In this document: positions 34,141 through 42,620 of the stretch, in pieces | How positions within the stretch are numbered: the first letter of the stretch is position 1 | Layout of the letters: each line of letters opens with the position of its first letter | Source of the DNA: Streptococcus oralis ATCC 35037 | Lineage (GTDB): Bacteria; Bacillota; Bacilli; Lactobacillales; Streptococcaceae | Direction: 5' to 3' | DNA: 64,000 nt | NCBI RefSeq assembly: GCF_900637025.1 | Contig: NZ_LR134336.1 | Location: 450,001 to 514,000, forward strand | The notes under the pieces: generated by a model | Seen by the model: only the letters and a program-made list of their open reading frames with translations | What the model was told of the DNA's origin: nothing | The model's database searches: none | Position numbers and translations under genes: made by a program

Positions 34141-35466
34141 ATGGCTAAAAAAGGTGCCCTAACAGGCTTGCTCCTGTTTGGAATATTTTTTGGTGCGGGA
34201 AACTTGATTTTTCCACCTTCTCTAGGTGCTTTGTCTGGAGAACAGTTTCTTCCTGCCATCGCAGGTTTTGTCTTTTCAGGTGTCGGTATTGCCGTCTTGA
34301 CACTTATTATTGGAACGCTAAACCCGAAAGGATACATTCACGAGATTTCTAAGAAAATCTCACCTTGGTTTGCGACGCTTTATCTTGCAGTCCTCTATCT
34401 ATCGATTGGTCCCTTCTTTGCCATTCCGCGTACAGCCACAACAGCTTATGAAGTTGGGATTAGCCCTCTCTTATCCGAAGCAAACAAAGGTCTAGGATTG
34501 ATTGTTTTTACTGTGCTTTACTTTGCAGCGGCTTATTTAATCTCGCTCAATCCATCAAAAATCTTGGATCGAATCGGACGTATCTTAACGCCAGTCTTTG
34601 CTTTATTGATCGTTATCTTGGTTGTACTAGGTGCCTTCAAATATGGTGGAACAAGTCCTCAAACTGCCTCAGCTGCTTATCAAGCATCTGCTTTCGGAAC
34701 AGGATTCCTAGAGGGGTATAACACCTTGGATGCCCTTGCCTCAGTGGCCTTCAGTGTCATCGCTGTTCAAACCTTGAAACAACTTGGATTTTCAAGTAAG
34801 AAAGAATACATCTCAACTATTTGGGTTGTTGGTATTGTGGTAGCTCTTGCCTTCAGTGCTCTCTATATTGGTCTAGGATTCCTTGGAAATCACTTCCCAG
34901 TTCCGGAAGAAGTCATGAAGGGTGGAACTCCAGGTGTTTATATCTTGTCACAAGCAACTCAGGAAATCTTTGGTTCAACAGCTCAGCTCTTTCTTGCTGT
35001 TATGGTAACTGTAACCTGCTTCACAACGACAGTTGGATTGATTGTGTCGACAGCAGAGTTCTTTAACGGACGTTTCCCACAAATCAGCTATAAGGTTTAT
35101 GCAACTGCCTTTACCTTGATTGGATTTGCCATTGCAAACCTCGGTCTAGATGCGATCATCAAGTACTCCATTCCAGTATTGGTAATCTTGTATCCAATCA
35201 CTATTGCCATTGTGATGATTGTGATTGTTAATAAGTTTGTACCCCTATCAAAACCGGGTATGCAACTAACAATGGGAGTTGTCACAGCAATCGCTGTTGC
35301 AAGTGTTCTTGGAAGCTCCTTTAAGATTGAGTTTCTAGCAAATCTTGTGAATGCTTTGCCTTTTGCCAAGGCATCCCTCCCATGGTTGGTGCCAGCTATC
35401 ATCGGAATCTTGCTTTCCTTGGTCCTTCCGAACAAGCAAGAAAGCGATGTTTTTGAAATGGAATAA
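34141..35466 (+). CDS. brnQ: Branched-chain amino acid:cation symporter BrnQ
   Basis: The ATG at 34141 (MAKKGALTGLLLFGIFFGAG) follows AAGGAGATTTTT; upstream in-frame ATGs lack a ribosome binding site. The 441-residue protein has about 12 membrane helices with family motifs FGAGNLIFPPSLG near residue 18, AIPRTATTAYEVG near residue 100 and a C-terminal SLPWLVPAIIG. It imports Leu, Ile and Val with Na+ or H+. The promoter carries TATACT near 34100. BrnQ is often under CodY control; I see no clear CodY box here. Confidence 0.94.
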   Translation: MAKKGALTGLLLFGIFFGAGNLIFPPSLGALSGEQFLPAIAGFVFSGVGIAVLTLIIGTLNPKGYIHEISKKISPWFATLYLAVLYLSIGPFFAIPRTATTAYEVGISPLLSEANKGLGLIVFTVLYFAAAYLISLNPSKILDRIGRILTPVFALLIVILVVLGAFKYGGTSPQTASAAYQASAFGTGFLEGYNTLDALASVAFSVIAVQTLKQLGFSSKKEYISTIWVVGIVVALAFSALYIGLGFLGNHFPVPEEVMKGGTPGVYILSQATQEIFGSTAQLFLAVMVTVTCFTTTVGLIVSTAEFFNGRFPQISYKVYATAFTLIGFAIANLGLDAIIKYSIPVLVILYPITIAIVMIVIVNKFVPLSKPGMQLTMGVVTAIAVASVLGSSFKIEFLANLVNALPFAKASLPWLVPAIIGILLSLVLPNKQESDVFEME

Positions 35467-35494
35467 AAAAACTTGGCCAAGGCCAAGTTTTTTC
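35464..35494. terminator. Bidirectional terminator between brnQ and lipoprotein gene
   Basis: AAAAAACTTGGCC / GGCCAAGTTTTTT is a near-perfect inverted repeat with a 2-nt loop. It serves both converging genes. Confidence 0.9.
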
Positions 35495-35502
35495 TATTAA
35501 TC

Positions 35503-36054
35503 TTAGTTGGTTTTTTCAGTATAACCAGCTTCTTTAAGCTTTTTTTTCGAAGCAGCAAAGCTTACACGGTTTCCAATACCATAATATTCATTCGGCATTG
35601 CTTTTTTCAGTTCGTCAAGACTTGCGACAGACATGTCAACCTCGATGTTTTGGATAACTTTTTCGTCTTGAATTTCAACTTTTTGTGTAACCCCTTTGAC
35701 CCCTTCATAACCTTTATTAGTATCGTCAACAATTTGCTTAATACCTTCCGCGGTATTATTAAGTTTCTCAGGGTCAAATACATTATGAGCAGTTTGTTTT
35801 ACAACATCATCCCCCTTTACAGTATAATTCAAGGTAGAATGAATTCCAGGTTTGCTGTTGTGGACAAATGTGTGGGTAGTTGTCTCATCTTTCTTTTCAG
35901 ATGATTGTTGGCTACTCTGCTTTGTTTCGCTTGACTGAGCAGTTTTGTCTTCTTTGGCACTACTATTGGTAGGAGTTGATGCTTGTTTAGAGCATCCAGC
36001 TAGAAGGACGAGAGCAGCTGCAAGGACAAGAGATGTTTTAAAGTAAGATTTCAT
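35503..36054 (-). CDS. DUF1307 (YehR-like) lipoprotein A
   Basis: I take the start as the ATG at 36054 (MKSYFKTSLVLAA), matching the paralogue's start; an ATG two codons upstream at 36060 is equally possible. The 183-residue product has a lipobox VLLAGC (Cys near residue 20), a long Ser/Thr/Lys/Glu linker and a globular DUF1307 domain. It is exported and lipid-anchored on the outer face of the membrane. It is a tandem paralogue of the next gene, with its own promoter region between. Function of the family is unknown. Confidence 0.85.
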   Translation of the reverse strand: MKSYFKTSLVLAAALVLLAGCSKQASTPTNSSAKEDKTAQSSETKQSSQQSSEKKDETTTHTFVHNSKPGIHSTLNYTVKGDDVVKQTAHNVFDPEKLNNTAEGIKQIVDDTNKGYEGVKGVTQKVEIQDEKVIQNIEVDMSVASLDELKKAMPNEYYGIGNRVSFAASKKKLKEAGYTEKTN

Positions 36055-36256
36055 ATCCATTGCTTTCCTTTCCTTTCATAATCAAAGTATTTGTATTATA
36101 ACACGAATGGAGGATGCAAGCAATCAGAAGAAGCTAGTAAACAATTCCATTGACAGTAAAAAGATATGCTTGGTTTTTCCTTCTTGGCTAACTTTTAGCT
36201 CTTAATCTCTATTTCATTTGATCAAGGACTTCATTTTGATTGATTCCCTCGTGATA

Positions 36257-36300
36257 TAAAAAACACCCCAAAGATAGCTTGGTGACTATCGTATGGGGTG
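36257..36300 (-). terminator. Terminator of lipoprotein B gene
   Basis: On the minus strand, CACCCC / GGGGTG and GATAG / CTATC form a two-part stem followed by a T6 run. Confidence 0.8.
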
Positions 36301-36344
36301 GCCATTATAAGGTCAGGTTTTTGTCTGCTTTTAAGGATGAAAGA

Positions 36345-36896
36345 TTAGTTGCTTTCTTCAATGAATCCCATTCCTTCTAGTGCTTTTTTAGAGTTTGAGA
36401 AGCTGACACGATTGCCGATACCAGAATATTCTTCAGGAAGTGCTTTTCTAAGTTCGCTAATGCTTGCAACTGAGAAGTCTACTTCGAGATCTTGAACAAC
36501 TTTTCCATCTTTGATTTCAATCGTTTGCTTAACACCTTTGAGTCCATTATAACCTTTGTACTTTTCTTCGATAAAACTCTTGACATCTTCTGGAGTTGCA
36601 CCAAGGATTTCAGGATCAGCAATGTTATGAGCTGATTGCTTGATAACATTGTCGCCGTCTACAGTATAAACCAAGGTAGAAGTGATTCCAGAATTGCTTT
36701 TGTTGACAAAGGTATGTGTTTTAGTTGTTTCTTTCTTTTCAGAAGATTGTTCAGTGCTTTGTTTGCTTTCACTTGACTGAGTTGTTTTGTCTTCTTTGCT
36801 ACTGCTGTTGGTAGGTGTTGATGCTTGTTTGGAACATCCGAGCAGGAGGACAAGTGAAGCCGCAAGGGCAAGTGAGGTTTTAAAGTAAGATTTCAT
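36345..36896 (-). CDS. DUF1307 (YehR-like) lipoprotein B
   Basis: This 183-residue tandem paralogue of the gene at 35503-36054 has an almost identical signal peptide and linker. The lipobox reads VLLLGC. The globular parts diverge (for example STLVYTVDGDNVIKQSAHNI against the A copy's equivalent). Both the coding start and the upstream region (TTGTATTATAAC in both gaps) are duplicated, so each copy likely has its own promoter. An AAAGGA site precedes the ATG. It is predicted to be lipid-anchored; the ligand is unknown. Confidence 0.85.
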   Translation of the reverse strand: MKSYFKTSLALAASLVLLLGCSKQASTPTNSSSKEDKTTQSSESKQSTEQSSEKKETTKTHTFVNKSNSGITSTLVYTVDGDNVIKQSAHNIADPEILGATPEDVKSFIEEKYKGYNGLKGVKQTIEIKDGKVVQDLEVDFSVASISELRKALPEEYSGIGNRVSFSNSKKALEGMGFIEESN

Positions 36897-37032
36897 ATCC
36901 TTTACTTTCCTTTCATAATCAAAGTATTTGTATTATAACATGGATCCATAGTGAAATCAACTAGAAGGATAAGACCCTTTTCCAAAGGGATCCGGCTAGA
37001 AAAGTGATATAATGGTAGGAAGAGGTGAAGAA

Positions 37033-38070
37033 ATGAATCAAACTGTAAACTATATCAAAGAATTAACCGCTATTGCATCTCCAACAGGCTTTACTCGTGA
37101 GATTTCAGACTACCTAGTCCATACTTTAGAAGAGCTTGGTTACCAGCCTGTTCGAACAGCTAAGGGTGGTGTCAATGTAACAATCAAAGGTCAAAACGAC
37201 GAACAACATCGCTATGTAACTGCCCATGTGGACACACTCGGAGCCATTGTTCGTGCTGTCAAACCTGACGGTCGTCTCAAATTGGACCGGATCGGTGGTT
37301 TTCCTTGGAACATGATTGAGGGAGAAAACTGTACTGTTCATGTGGCTAGTACAGGTAAAACGGTATCTGGAACGATCCTCATCCACCAGACATCTTGCCA
37401 TGTCTACAAAGATGCAGGAACTGCAGAACGCACGCAGGACAATATGGAAGTTCGTTTGGACGAAAAAGTGACCAATGAAAAAGAAACGCGTGCCTTGGGT
37501 ATTGAGGTCGGTGATTTTATCAGCTTTGATCCACGTACTGTCGTGACAGAGACTGGTTTTATCAAGTCCCGTCACTTGGACGACAAAGTCAGCGCAGCAA
37601 TTTTGCTCAATCTTCTTCGTGTTTATAAGGAAGAGGGGATTGAATTGCCAGTAACAACTCATTTTGCTTTTTCAGTCTTTGAAGAGGTGGGTCATGGTGC
37701 TAACTCCAATATTCCAGCTCAGGTAGTAGAATATCTAGCTGTAGATATGGGAGCCATGGGCGATGACCAGCAAACAGACGAATATACAGTGTCTATCTGT
37801 GTCAAGGACGCTTCAGGTCCCTATCACTATGACTTCCGTCAACACTTAGTAGCTTTGGCGAAGGAGCAAGATATTCCATTTAAGCTGGATATCTATCCAT
37901 TTTATGGATCGGACGCTTCAGCAGCTATGTCAGCAGGAGCAGAGGTCAAACACGCCCTCCTTGGAGCTGGTATTGAATCCAGTCACTCTTACGAATGAAC
38001 ACACATTGATTCGGTCGTAGCGACTGAGCGTATGGTTGATGCCTATCTCAAGAGTGCATTGGTAGACTAA
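37033..38070 (+). pseudogene. M42-family aminopeptidase gene with late nonsense codon
   Basis: The start is the ATG at 37033 (GAGGTGAAG before it); a TATAAT lies at 37008. The frame encodes an M42 glutamyl aminopeptidase-like enzyme with metal motifs VTAHVDTLG near residue 63, RHLDDKVSA near residue 178, FEEVGHGAN near residue 216 and VDMGAMG. A TGA at 37996-37998 stops it after SSHSYE. The same frame continues THIDSVVATERMVDAYLKSA to TAA at 38068. An Arg CGA turned to TGA is the simplest cause. The lost His is the expected last metal ligand, so the 321-residue product is probably inactive. Confidence 0.8.
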
Positions 38071-38071
38071 T

Positions 38072-38533
38072 ATGTGCTTGATTTGTCAAAGAATTGAATG
38101 GATCAAGGAAGGGGAAAATCCCTACTTTGTAAAAGAACTAGAAACAGGATATGTAGTTATTGGAGACCACCAATACTTTAAGGGCTATACCTTATTTTTA
38201 GCAAAAGATCATGTCACAGAACTCCACCATATGGAGACTTCTGTAAAACTTCGCTTTTTAGAGGAAATGAGTTTGGTCCAAGAAGCAGTCGCCAAAGCAT
38301 TTGAGGCTGAAAAGATGAATATTGAACTCCTAGGAAATGGTGATGCCCACGCTCATTGGCATCTCTTTCCACGAAGAATAGGTGATATGAAGGGTCATGG
38401 ATTGAATGGCCGTGGGCCAGTCTGGTGGGTGCCCTGGGAAGAAATGGCGGCAGAAGATTGCCAAGTGAAATCCCATGAGTTGGAACAAATGATTAAAGCC
38501 TTATCCGATGAATTAGAGAAGCACTTGGTCTAA
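38072..38533 (+). CDS. HIT-family protein
   Basis: This 153-residue protein has the histidine-triad region GDAHAHWHLFPRR near residue 92. The catalytic loop matches HxHxHxx, so nucleotide hydrolase or transferase activity is expected. The two N-terminal Cys (MCLICQRI) may bind zinc, as in many HIT proteins. The ATG lies 1 bp after the true TAA of the aminopeptidase frame, so its translation may once have been coupled to full-length reading of that gene, which the nonsense codon now prevents. Confidence 0.88.
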   Translation: MCLICQRIEWIKEGENPYFVKELETGYVVIGDHQYFKGYTLFLAKDHVTELHHMETSVKLRFLEEMSLVQEAVAKAFEAEKMNIELLGNGDAHAHWHLFPRRIGDMKGHGLNGRGPVWWVPWEEMAAEDCQVKSHELEQMIKALSDELEKHLV

Positions 38534-38546
38534 GAGAGGAAGAAAA

Positions 38547-39263
38547 ATGAAAAAAAGATACATCGTTTTATCTGGTTTGCTGGCAGTAACCCTAGCAGCA
38601 TGTTCGCAAGAAAAACCTAAAAATGAAGAAAACACTCAAAAAACGGAACAAACTAGTCAACCTGAAGGAACTGTAGGAAGCAAATCCCAAGCCTCTAGTC
38701 AGAAGAAGGCAGAAGTTGTCAATAAGGGAGACTACTATAGTATTCAAGGAAAGTACGATGAAATCGTCATAGCTAATAAGCACTATCCTTTGTCAAAAGA
38801 CTATAATCCAGGAGAAAATCCAACAGCTAAAGCAGAGTTGCTGAAGCTCATTGCAGCAATGCAAGCAGCTGGCTACCCAATCAGCGATCACTACAGTGGT
38901 TTTAGAAGTTATGAAACTCAAACCAAACTTTATCAAGACTATGTGAATAAAGACGGTAAGAAAGCTGCTGATCGCTACTCAGCTCGCCCAGGTTATAGTG
39001 AACACCAAACAGGTCTTGCATTTGACCTTATTGGGACAGATGGAGATTTAGTTACTGAAGAAAAGGCGGCCCAGTGGCTCTTGGATCATGCGGCTGACTA
39101 TGGCTTTGTTGTTCGCTATCTCAAAGGCAAGGAAAAAGAGACTGGCTACATGGCGGAAGAATGGCATCTTCGCTACGTCGGAAAAGAAGCCAAAGAAATT
39201 GCTGCAAGTGGTCTCAGTTTGGAAGAGTACTATGGCTTTGAAGGTGGAGATTATGTCGATTAA
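38547..39263 (+). CDS. ldcB: L,D-carboxypeptidase lipoprotein (LdcB/DacB, VanY family)
   Basis: This 238-residue lipoprotein has a signal peptide ending TLAAC (lipobox Cys near residue 19), a charged linker and a VanY/M15 peptidase domain. Zinc-site motifs are SGFRSYETQTKLYQ near residue 116, SARPGYSEHQTGLAFDL near residue 144 and EEWHLRYVG near residue 214. In pneumococcus the homologue trims tetrapeptide stems to tripeptides and shapes division. It follows the HIT gene by 13 bp with an AGAGGAAG site. Confidence 0.92.
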   Translation: MKKRYIVLSGLLAVTLAACSQEKPKNEENTQKTEQTSQPEGTVGSKSQASSQKKAEVVNKGDYYSIQGKYDEIVIANKHYPLSKDYNPGENPTAKAELLKLIAAMQAAGYPISDHYSGFRSYETQTKLYQDYVNKDGKKAADRYSARPGYSEHQTGLAFDLIGTDGDLVTEEKAAQWLLDHAADYGFVVRYLKGKEKETGYMAEEWHLRYVGKEAKEIAASGLSLEEYYGFEGGDYVD

Positions 39264-39279
39264 AAAAGTAATTTTTCTC

Positions 39280-39307
39280 TTGCATTTTTAGATAAATAGT
39301 GTATAAT
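39280..39307 (+). promoter_or_regulatory. Promoter of rplK-rplA
   Basis: TTGCAT (39280-39285) and TATAAT (39302-39307) are 16 bp apart. The start falls about 70 bp before rplK. Confidence 0.65.
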
Positions 39308-39332
39308 GGAAAGGTATGTGTAAAGCATACTT

Positions 39333-39347
39333 GTGGGAGGTAAAAAT
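39333..39347 (+). promoter_or_regulatory. Candidate L1-binding leader motif before rplK
   Basis: GTGGGAGGTAAAAAT lies in the rplK leader, between a GTATG/CATAC hairpin and a GGTAA/TTACC pairing. It recurs before rplA with two changes. L1 is known to repress its own operon by binding mRNA that mimics its 23S rRNA site. Confidence 0.45.
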
Positions 39348-39385
39348 CTCTAATTACCGCCAAAACCACAAAGGAGGATTTAAAA

Positions 39386-39811
39386 ATGGCTAAAAAAGTC
39401 GAAAAACTTGTAAAATTGCAAATCCCTGCTGGTAAAGCTACACCAGCTCCACCAGTTGGACCTGCTCTTGGTCAAGCTGGTATCAACATCATGGGATTCA
39501 CAAAAGAGTTCAACGCTCGTACAGCTGACCAAGCTGGTATGATCATTCCAGTTGTTATCTCAGTATACGAAGACAAATCATTTACTTTCGTTACAAAAAC
39601 ACCACCAGCTGCTGTTCTTTTGAAAAAAGCTGCAGGTGTTGAAAAAGGATCAGGTACACCTAACAAAACTAAAGTTGCTACAGTTACTCGTGCACAAGTA
39701 CAAGAAATTGCAGAAACTAAGATGCCAGATTTGAACGCAGCAAACATTGAGTCTGCAATGCGTATGATCGAAGGTACTGCTCGTTCTATGGGATTCACTG
39801 TTGTTGACTAA
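39386..39811 (+). CDS. rplK: 50S ribosomal protein L11
   Basis: This complete 141-residue L11 has the N-terminal domain ([20 protein letters not shown]) and the C-terminal rRNA-binding domain ending [12 protein letters not shown]. It binds the GTPase-associated centre of 23S rRNA. It is the first gene of the rplK-rplA operon, with AAAGGAGG before the ATG. Codon use is strongly biased, as in highly expressed genes. Confidence 0.99.
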   Translation: MAKKVEKLVKLQIPAGKATPAPPVGPALGQAGINIMGFTKEFNARTADQAGMIIPVVISVYEDKSFTFVTKTPPAAVLLKKAAGVEKGSGTPNKTKVATVTRAQVQEIAETKMPDLNAANIESAMRMIEGTARSMGFTVVD

Positions 39812-39863
39812 TCAATAACACCCCCAATATAACCCGCAAGACTTCATCATTTCGAGAAGTGAC

Positions 39864-39878
39864 GTGGGAGATGAAAAT
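39864..39878 (+). promoter_or_regulatory. Candidate L1-binding leader motif before rplA
   Basis: GTGGGAGATGAAAAT matches the rplK leader motif at 13 of 15 positions and is closed by GTGG/CCAC pairing. It lies in the 97-bp gap between rplK and rplA. Confidence 0.45.
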
Positions 39879-39908
39879 CGATTGAACCACTTACAAGGAG
39901 AATAGAAA

Positions 39909-40598
39909 ATGGCTAAAAAAAGCAAACAACTTCGTGCTGCTCTTGAAAAAATCGACAGCACAAAAGCATACAGTGTAGAAGAAGCTGTAGCACTTGCAAA
40001 AGAAACTAACTTTGCAAAATTTGACGCAACTGTAGAAGTTGCTTACAACTTGAATATCGACGTAAAAAAAGCTGACCAACAAATCCGTGGCGCAATGGTA
40101 TTGCCAAACGGTACTGGTAAAACTTCACGCGTTCTTGTTTTCGCACGTGGTGCAAAAGCTGAAGAAGCAAAAGCTGCTGGTGCAGACTTTGTTGGTGAAG
40201 ATGACCTTGTTGCAAAAATCAACGACGGTTGGTTGGACTTTGACGTAGTTATCGCTACACCTGACATGATGGCTCTTGTTGGACGTCTTGGACGTGTCCT
40301 TGGACCACGTAACTTGATGCCAAACCCTAAAACTGGTACTGTAACAATGGATGTTGCTAAAGCAGTTGAAGAGTCTAAAGGTGGTAAAATCACTTACCGT
40401 GCTGACCGTGCAGGTAACGTTCAAGCAATCATCGGTAAAGTATCATTTGAAGCTGAAAAATTGGTTGAAAACTTCAAAGCTTTCAACGAAACAATCCAAA
40501 AAGCAAAACCAGCTACAGCTAAAGGAACTTACGTAACAAACTTGACTATCACAACTACTCAAGGTGTTGGTATCAAGGTTGACGTAAACTCACTTTAA
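39909..40598 (+). CDS. rplA: 50S ribosomal protein L1
   Basis: This complete 229-residue L1 has two domains. Typical blocks are [40 protein letters not shown], the [16 protein letters not shown] loop and a C-terminal [15 protein letters not shown]. It forms the L1 stalk and usually represses its own operon. AAGGAGAAT precedes the ATG. A strong terminator follows. Confidence 0.99.
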
Positions 40599-40611
40599 TT
40601 AACAGATTTTT

Positions 40612-40640
40612 AAAAACGAGTACGAATGTGCTCGTTTTTT
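40612..40640 (+). terminator. Terminator of rplK-rplA
   Basis: AAAACGAGTAC / GTGCTCGTTTT pair with one G-T wobble and a 4-nt loop, followed by TT. Confidence 0.9.
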
Positions 40641-40985
40641 AGGTACAACGGGCATTCCGTTCATCTGAGGTGTAAGTCCTCTGTGGGTACCATATACTAA
40701 TAAACCCAAAAGTGATTCCCAAGCCTGACTATTGTGAGTACCTGATCGAACGGCATTAGGATAGACTGTTTAAGTCTGACGTTGGAAACAAGAATCGGCA
40801 GAGAAAGAGATAGAGAAATCTTGGCTATACGAATAGGCACGTGACAGTAAAGCGTATATAGCGGATAAGGAGGCCAGCAACTCTAAAGTACAAATATGTA
40901 GTCGTAACCTATATGCGTAAACTACGTGAGCAATTGAATTCGAACTAGAGAGGTGATTAATAGATTTATGCTATAGTCATGGCAA
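40641..40985 (+). mobile_element. Probable group II intron 5' fragment (ORF-less)
   Basis: This gene-free stretch starts right at the rplA terminator. It has features of bacterial group II intron domain I: GAGGTGTAAGTCCTCT, a long structured GC-richer block, GACGTTGGAAACAAGAATCG, GCGGATAAGGAGGCCAGC, and then a domain IV-like lead (CTAGAGAGGTGATTAATAG) before an ATG that opens no reverse transcriptase. I see no domain V/VI 3' end. It is best read as a truncated intron; another structured RNA is the alternative. The rest of the gap to 41081 holds the methyltransferase promoter (TTATAAT near 41051). Confidence 0.55.
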
Positions 40986-41081
40986 CTTGTATGCTTTTGA
41001 TTCTAGTTTATCAAATAATAGATTAGAATTGTCAGATAATATAATTTTATGTTATAATGAAGAAAAAATAGAGGTGTTCAA

Positions 41082-41840
41082 ATGTCAGAAGCAGGTCATA
41101 AGTTTTTAGCAAAACTGGGAAAAAAACGCTTACGTCCAGGTGGAAAACGTGCTACAGATTGGTTAATTGCGGAAGGAGGATTTTCAAAAGAAAAGAGAAT
41201 ACTAGAAGTTGCGTGCAATAGGGGAACCACAGCAATTGAGTTGGCACAGCATTTTGGTTGTAAGATAACTGCTGTTGATATGGATGGACAAGCCTTAGAA
41301 GTGGCTAAAAAATCTGCTGAAACGGCAGGTGTTGGTCATTTGATCAGATTTGAAAGAGCAAATGCAATGAAACTTCCTTATGAAGATGCTAGTTTTGATA
41401 TTGTTATAAATGAAGCTATGCTGACTATGCAAGCCGATCAAGCTAAGAAAAAATGTGTAATGGAGTATCTAAGGGTTTTAAAACCTGAAGGTCTTCTTTT
41501 GACACATGATGTGCTTCTTAAGGAAGCTAAAGAGTCTGTCAGACAGGAATTGTCACAAGCAATTCATGTAAATGTAGGTCCTTTAACTCAAGATGGTTGG
41601 GAACAGGTGATGATAGAATCAGGTTATCGTGATGTGAAAATATTGACTGGTGAAATGACATTAATGAAATTATCAGGTATGATTTATGACGAAGGTTGGC
41701 TAGGAACTTTGAAAATTTGCGTAAATGCTTGTAAAAAGGAGAATAGAAAGCAGTTTTTAACTATGTATAAAATGTTTGCTAAGAATAAACAGAAATTGGG
41801 CTTTATTGCTATGGCTAGTTATAAATCGTCAAATCGTTAG
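41082..41840 (+). CDS. Class I SAM-dependent methyltransferase
   Basis: This 252-residue protein has the Rossmann SAM-binding motif ILEVACNRGTTAIELA near residue 40, the acidic post-II position in ITAVDMDGQALE near residue 62 and motif IV DIVINEAMLTM. The LRVLKPEGLLLTHD strand matches UbiE/small-molecule methyltransferases. The substrate is unknown. Its base composition is more AT-rich than the flanking rplA and apt genes, and it lies beside an intron fragment, which suggests acquisition. It has its own promoter and no terminator that I can see. Confidence 0.82.
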   Translation: MSEAGHKFLAKLGKKRLRPGGKRATDWLIAEGGFSKEKRILEVACNRGTTAIELAQHFGCKITAVDMDGQALEVAKKSAETAGVGHLIRFERANAMKLPYEDASFDIVINEAMLTMQADQAKKKCVMEYLRVLKPEGLLLTHDVLLKEAKESVRQELSQAIHVNVGPLTQDGWEQVMIESGYRDVKILTGEMTLMKLSGMIYDEGWLGTLKICVNACKKENRKQFLTMYKMFAKNKQKLGFIAMASYKSSNR

Positions 41841-41926
41841 ATAATTATTGAAGTTAACTTTTCTTTTTTTCTTTCTTAAAAAATATGCTATAATAGAGAG
41901 TAAAAAACTTTGAAAGAAAGAAAAAG

Positions 41927-42439
41927 ATGAATTTAAAAGATTATATCGCAACGATTGAAAATTATCCCAAGGAAGGCATCACCTTCCGTGATATCAGCCC
42001 ATTGATGGCAGATGGCAATGCTTATAGCTATGCTGTTCGTGAAATCGTTCAGTATGCAACTGATAAGAAAATCGACATGATCGTGGGTCCAGAGGCTCGC
42101 GGATTTATTGTTGGCTGTCCCGTTGCCTTTGAGTTGGGGATTGGCTTTGCACCTGTTCGTAAACCAGGAAAATTGCCACGTGAAGTCATTTCAGCTGACT
42201 ATGAAAAAGAGTACGGTATTGATACCTTGACCATGCACGCGGATGCCATCAAACCAGGTCAACGCGTTCTCATCGTAGATGACCTCTTGGCGACAGGTGG
42301 TACTGTCAAGGCAACCATTGAAATGATTGAAAGACTTGGCGGAGTTGTAGCCGGTTGTGCGTTCTTGATTGAACTTGATGAGCTTAAAGGCCGTGAAAAA
42401 ATCGGAGATTACGATTACAAGGTACTTATGCATTATTAA
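41927..42439 (+). CDS. apt: Adenine phosphoribosyltransferase
   Basis: This complete 170-residue enzyme converts adenine and PRPP to AMP. Hallmarks are [16 protein letters not shown] near residue 13, [11 protein letters not shown], the [14 protein letters not shown] loop [11 protein letters not shown] and the PRPP motif [14 protein letters not shown] near residue 118. TATAAT near 41890 and AAAGAAAAAG precede the ATG. A terminator follows 2 bp after the stop. Confidence 0.97.
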   Translation: MNLKDYIATIENYPKEGITFRDISPLMADGNAYSYAVREIVQYATDKKIDMIVGPEARGFIVGCPVAFELGIGFAPVRKPGKLPREVISADYEKEYGIDTLTMHADAIKPGQRVLIVDDLLATGGTVKATIEMIERLGGVVAGCAFLIELDELKGREKIGDYDYKVLMHY

Positions 42440-42441
42440 TG

Positions 42442-42467
42442 AAAAACAGTCCTTGGGGCTGTTTTCT
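42442..42467 (+). terminator. Terminator of apt
   Basis: AAAACAGTCC / GGGCTGTTTT pair with a short loop. Confidence 0.85.
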
Positions 42468-42511
42468 CTTCATCTGCTATATAAACAAACTATAGCTAGT
42501 TAGAGAAAAAC

Positions 42512-42528
42512 TATAATTGAAAACTATA
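42512..42528. promoter_or_regulatory. MET-box (MtaR/MetR-type site) upstream of metA
   Basis: TATAATTGAAAACTATA matches the streptococcal MET-box TATAGTTTnAAACTATA at all but two positions. Two further AAACTATA half-sites lie at 42487 and 42508. The site overlaps the -35 of the metA promoter. Confidence 0.6.
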
Positions 42529-42545
42529 TCTTCTTGCAGTATAAT
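42517..42545 (+). promoter_or_regulatory. Promoter of metA
   Basis: TTGAAA (42517-42522) and TATAAT (42540-42545) are spaced by exactly 17 bp. The leader is about 70 nt. Confidence 0.7.
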
Positions 42546-42620
42546 AAAAGGACTAAGTGTTTGAGATTTGACTTCAAACACATTCAATTATTTCTAAAAG
42601 AGTACAGTTAGGAGAAGGTT

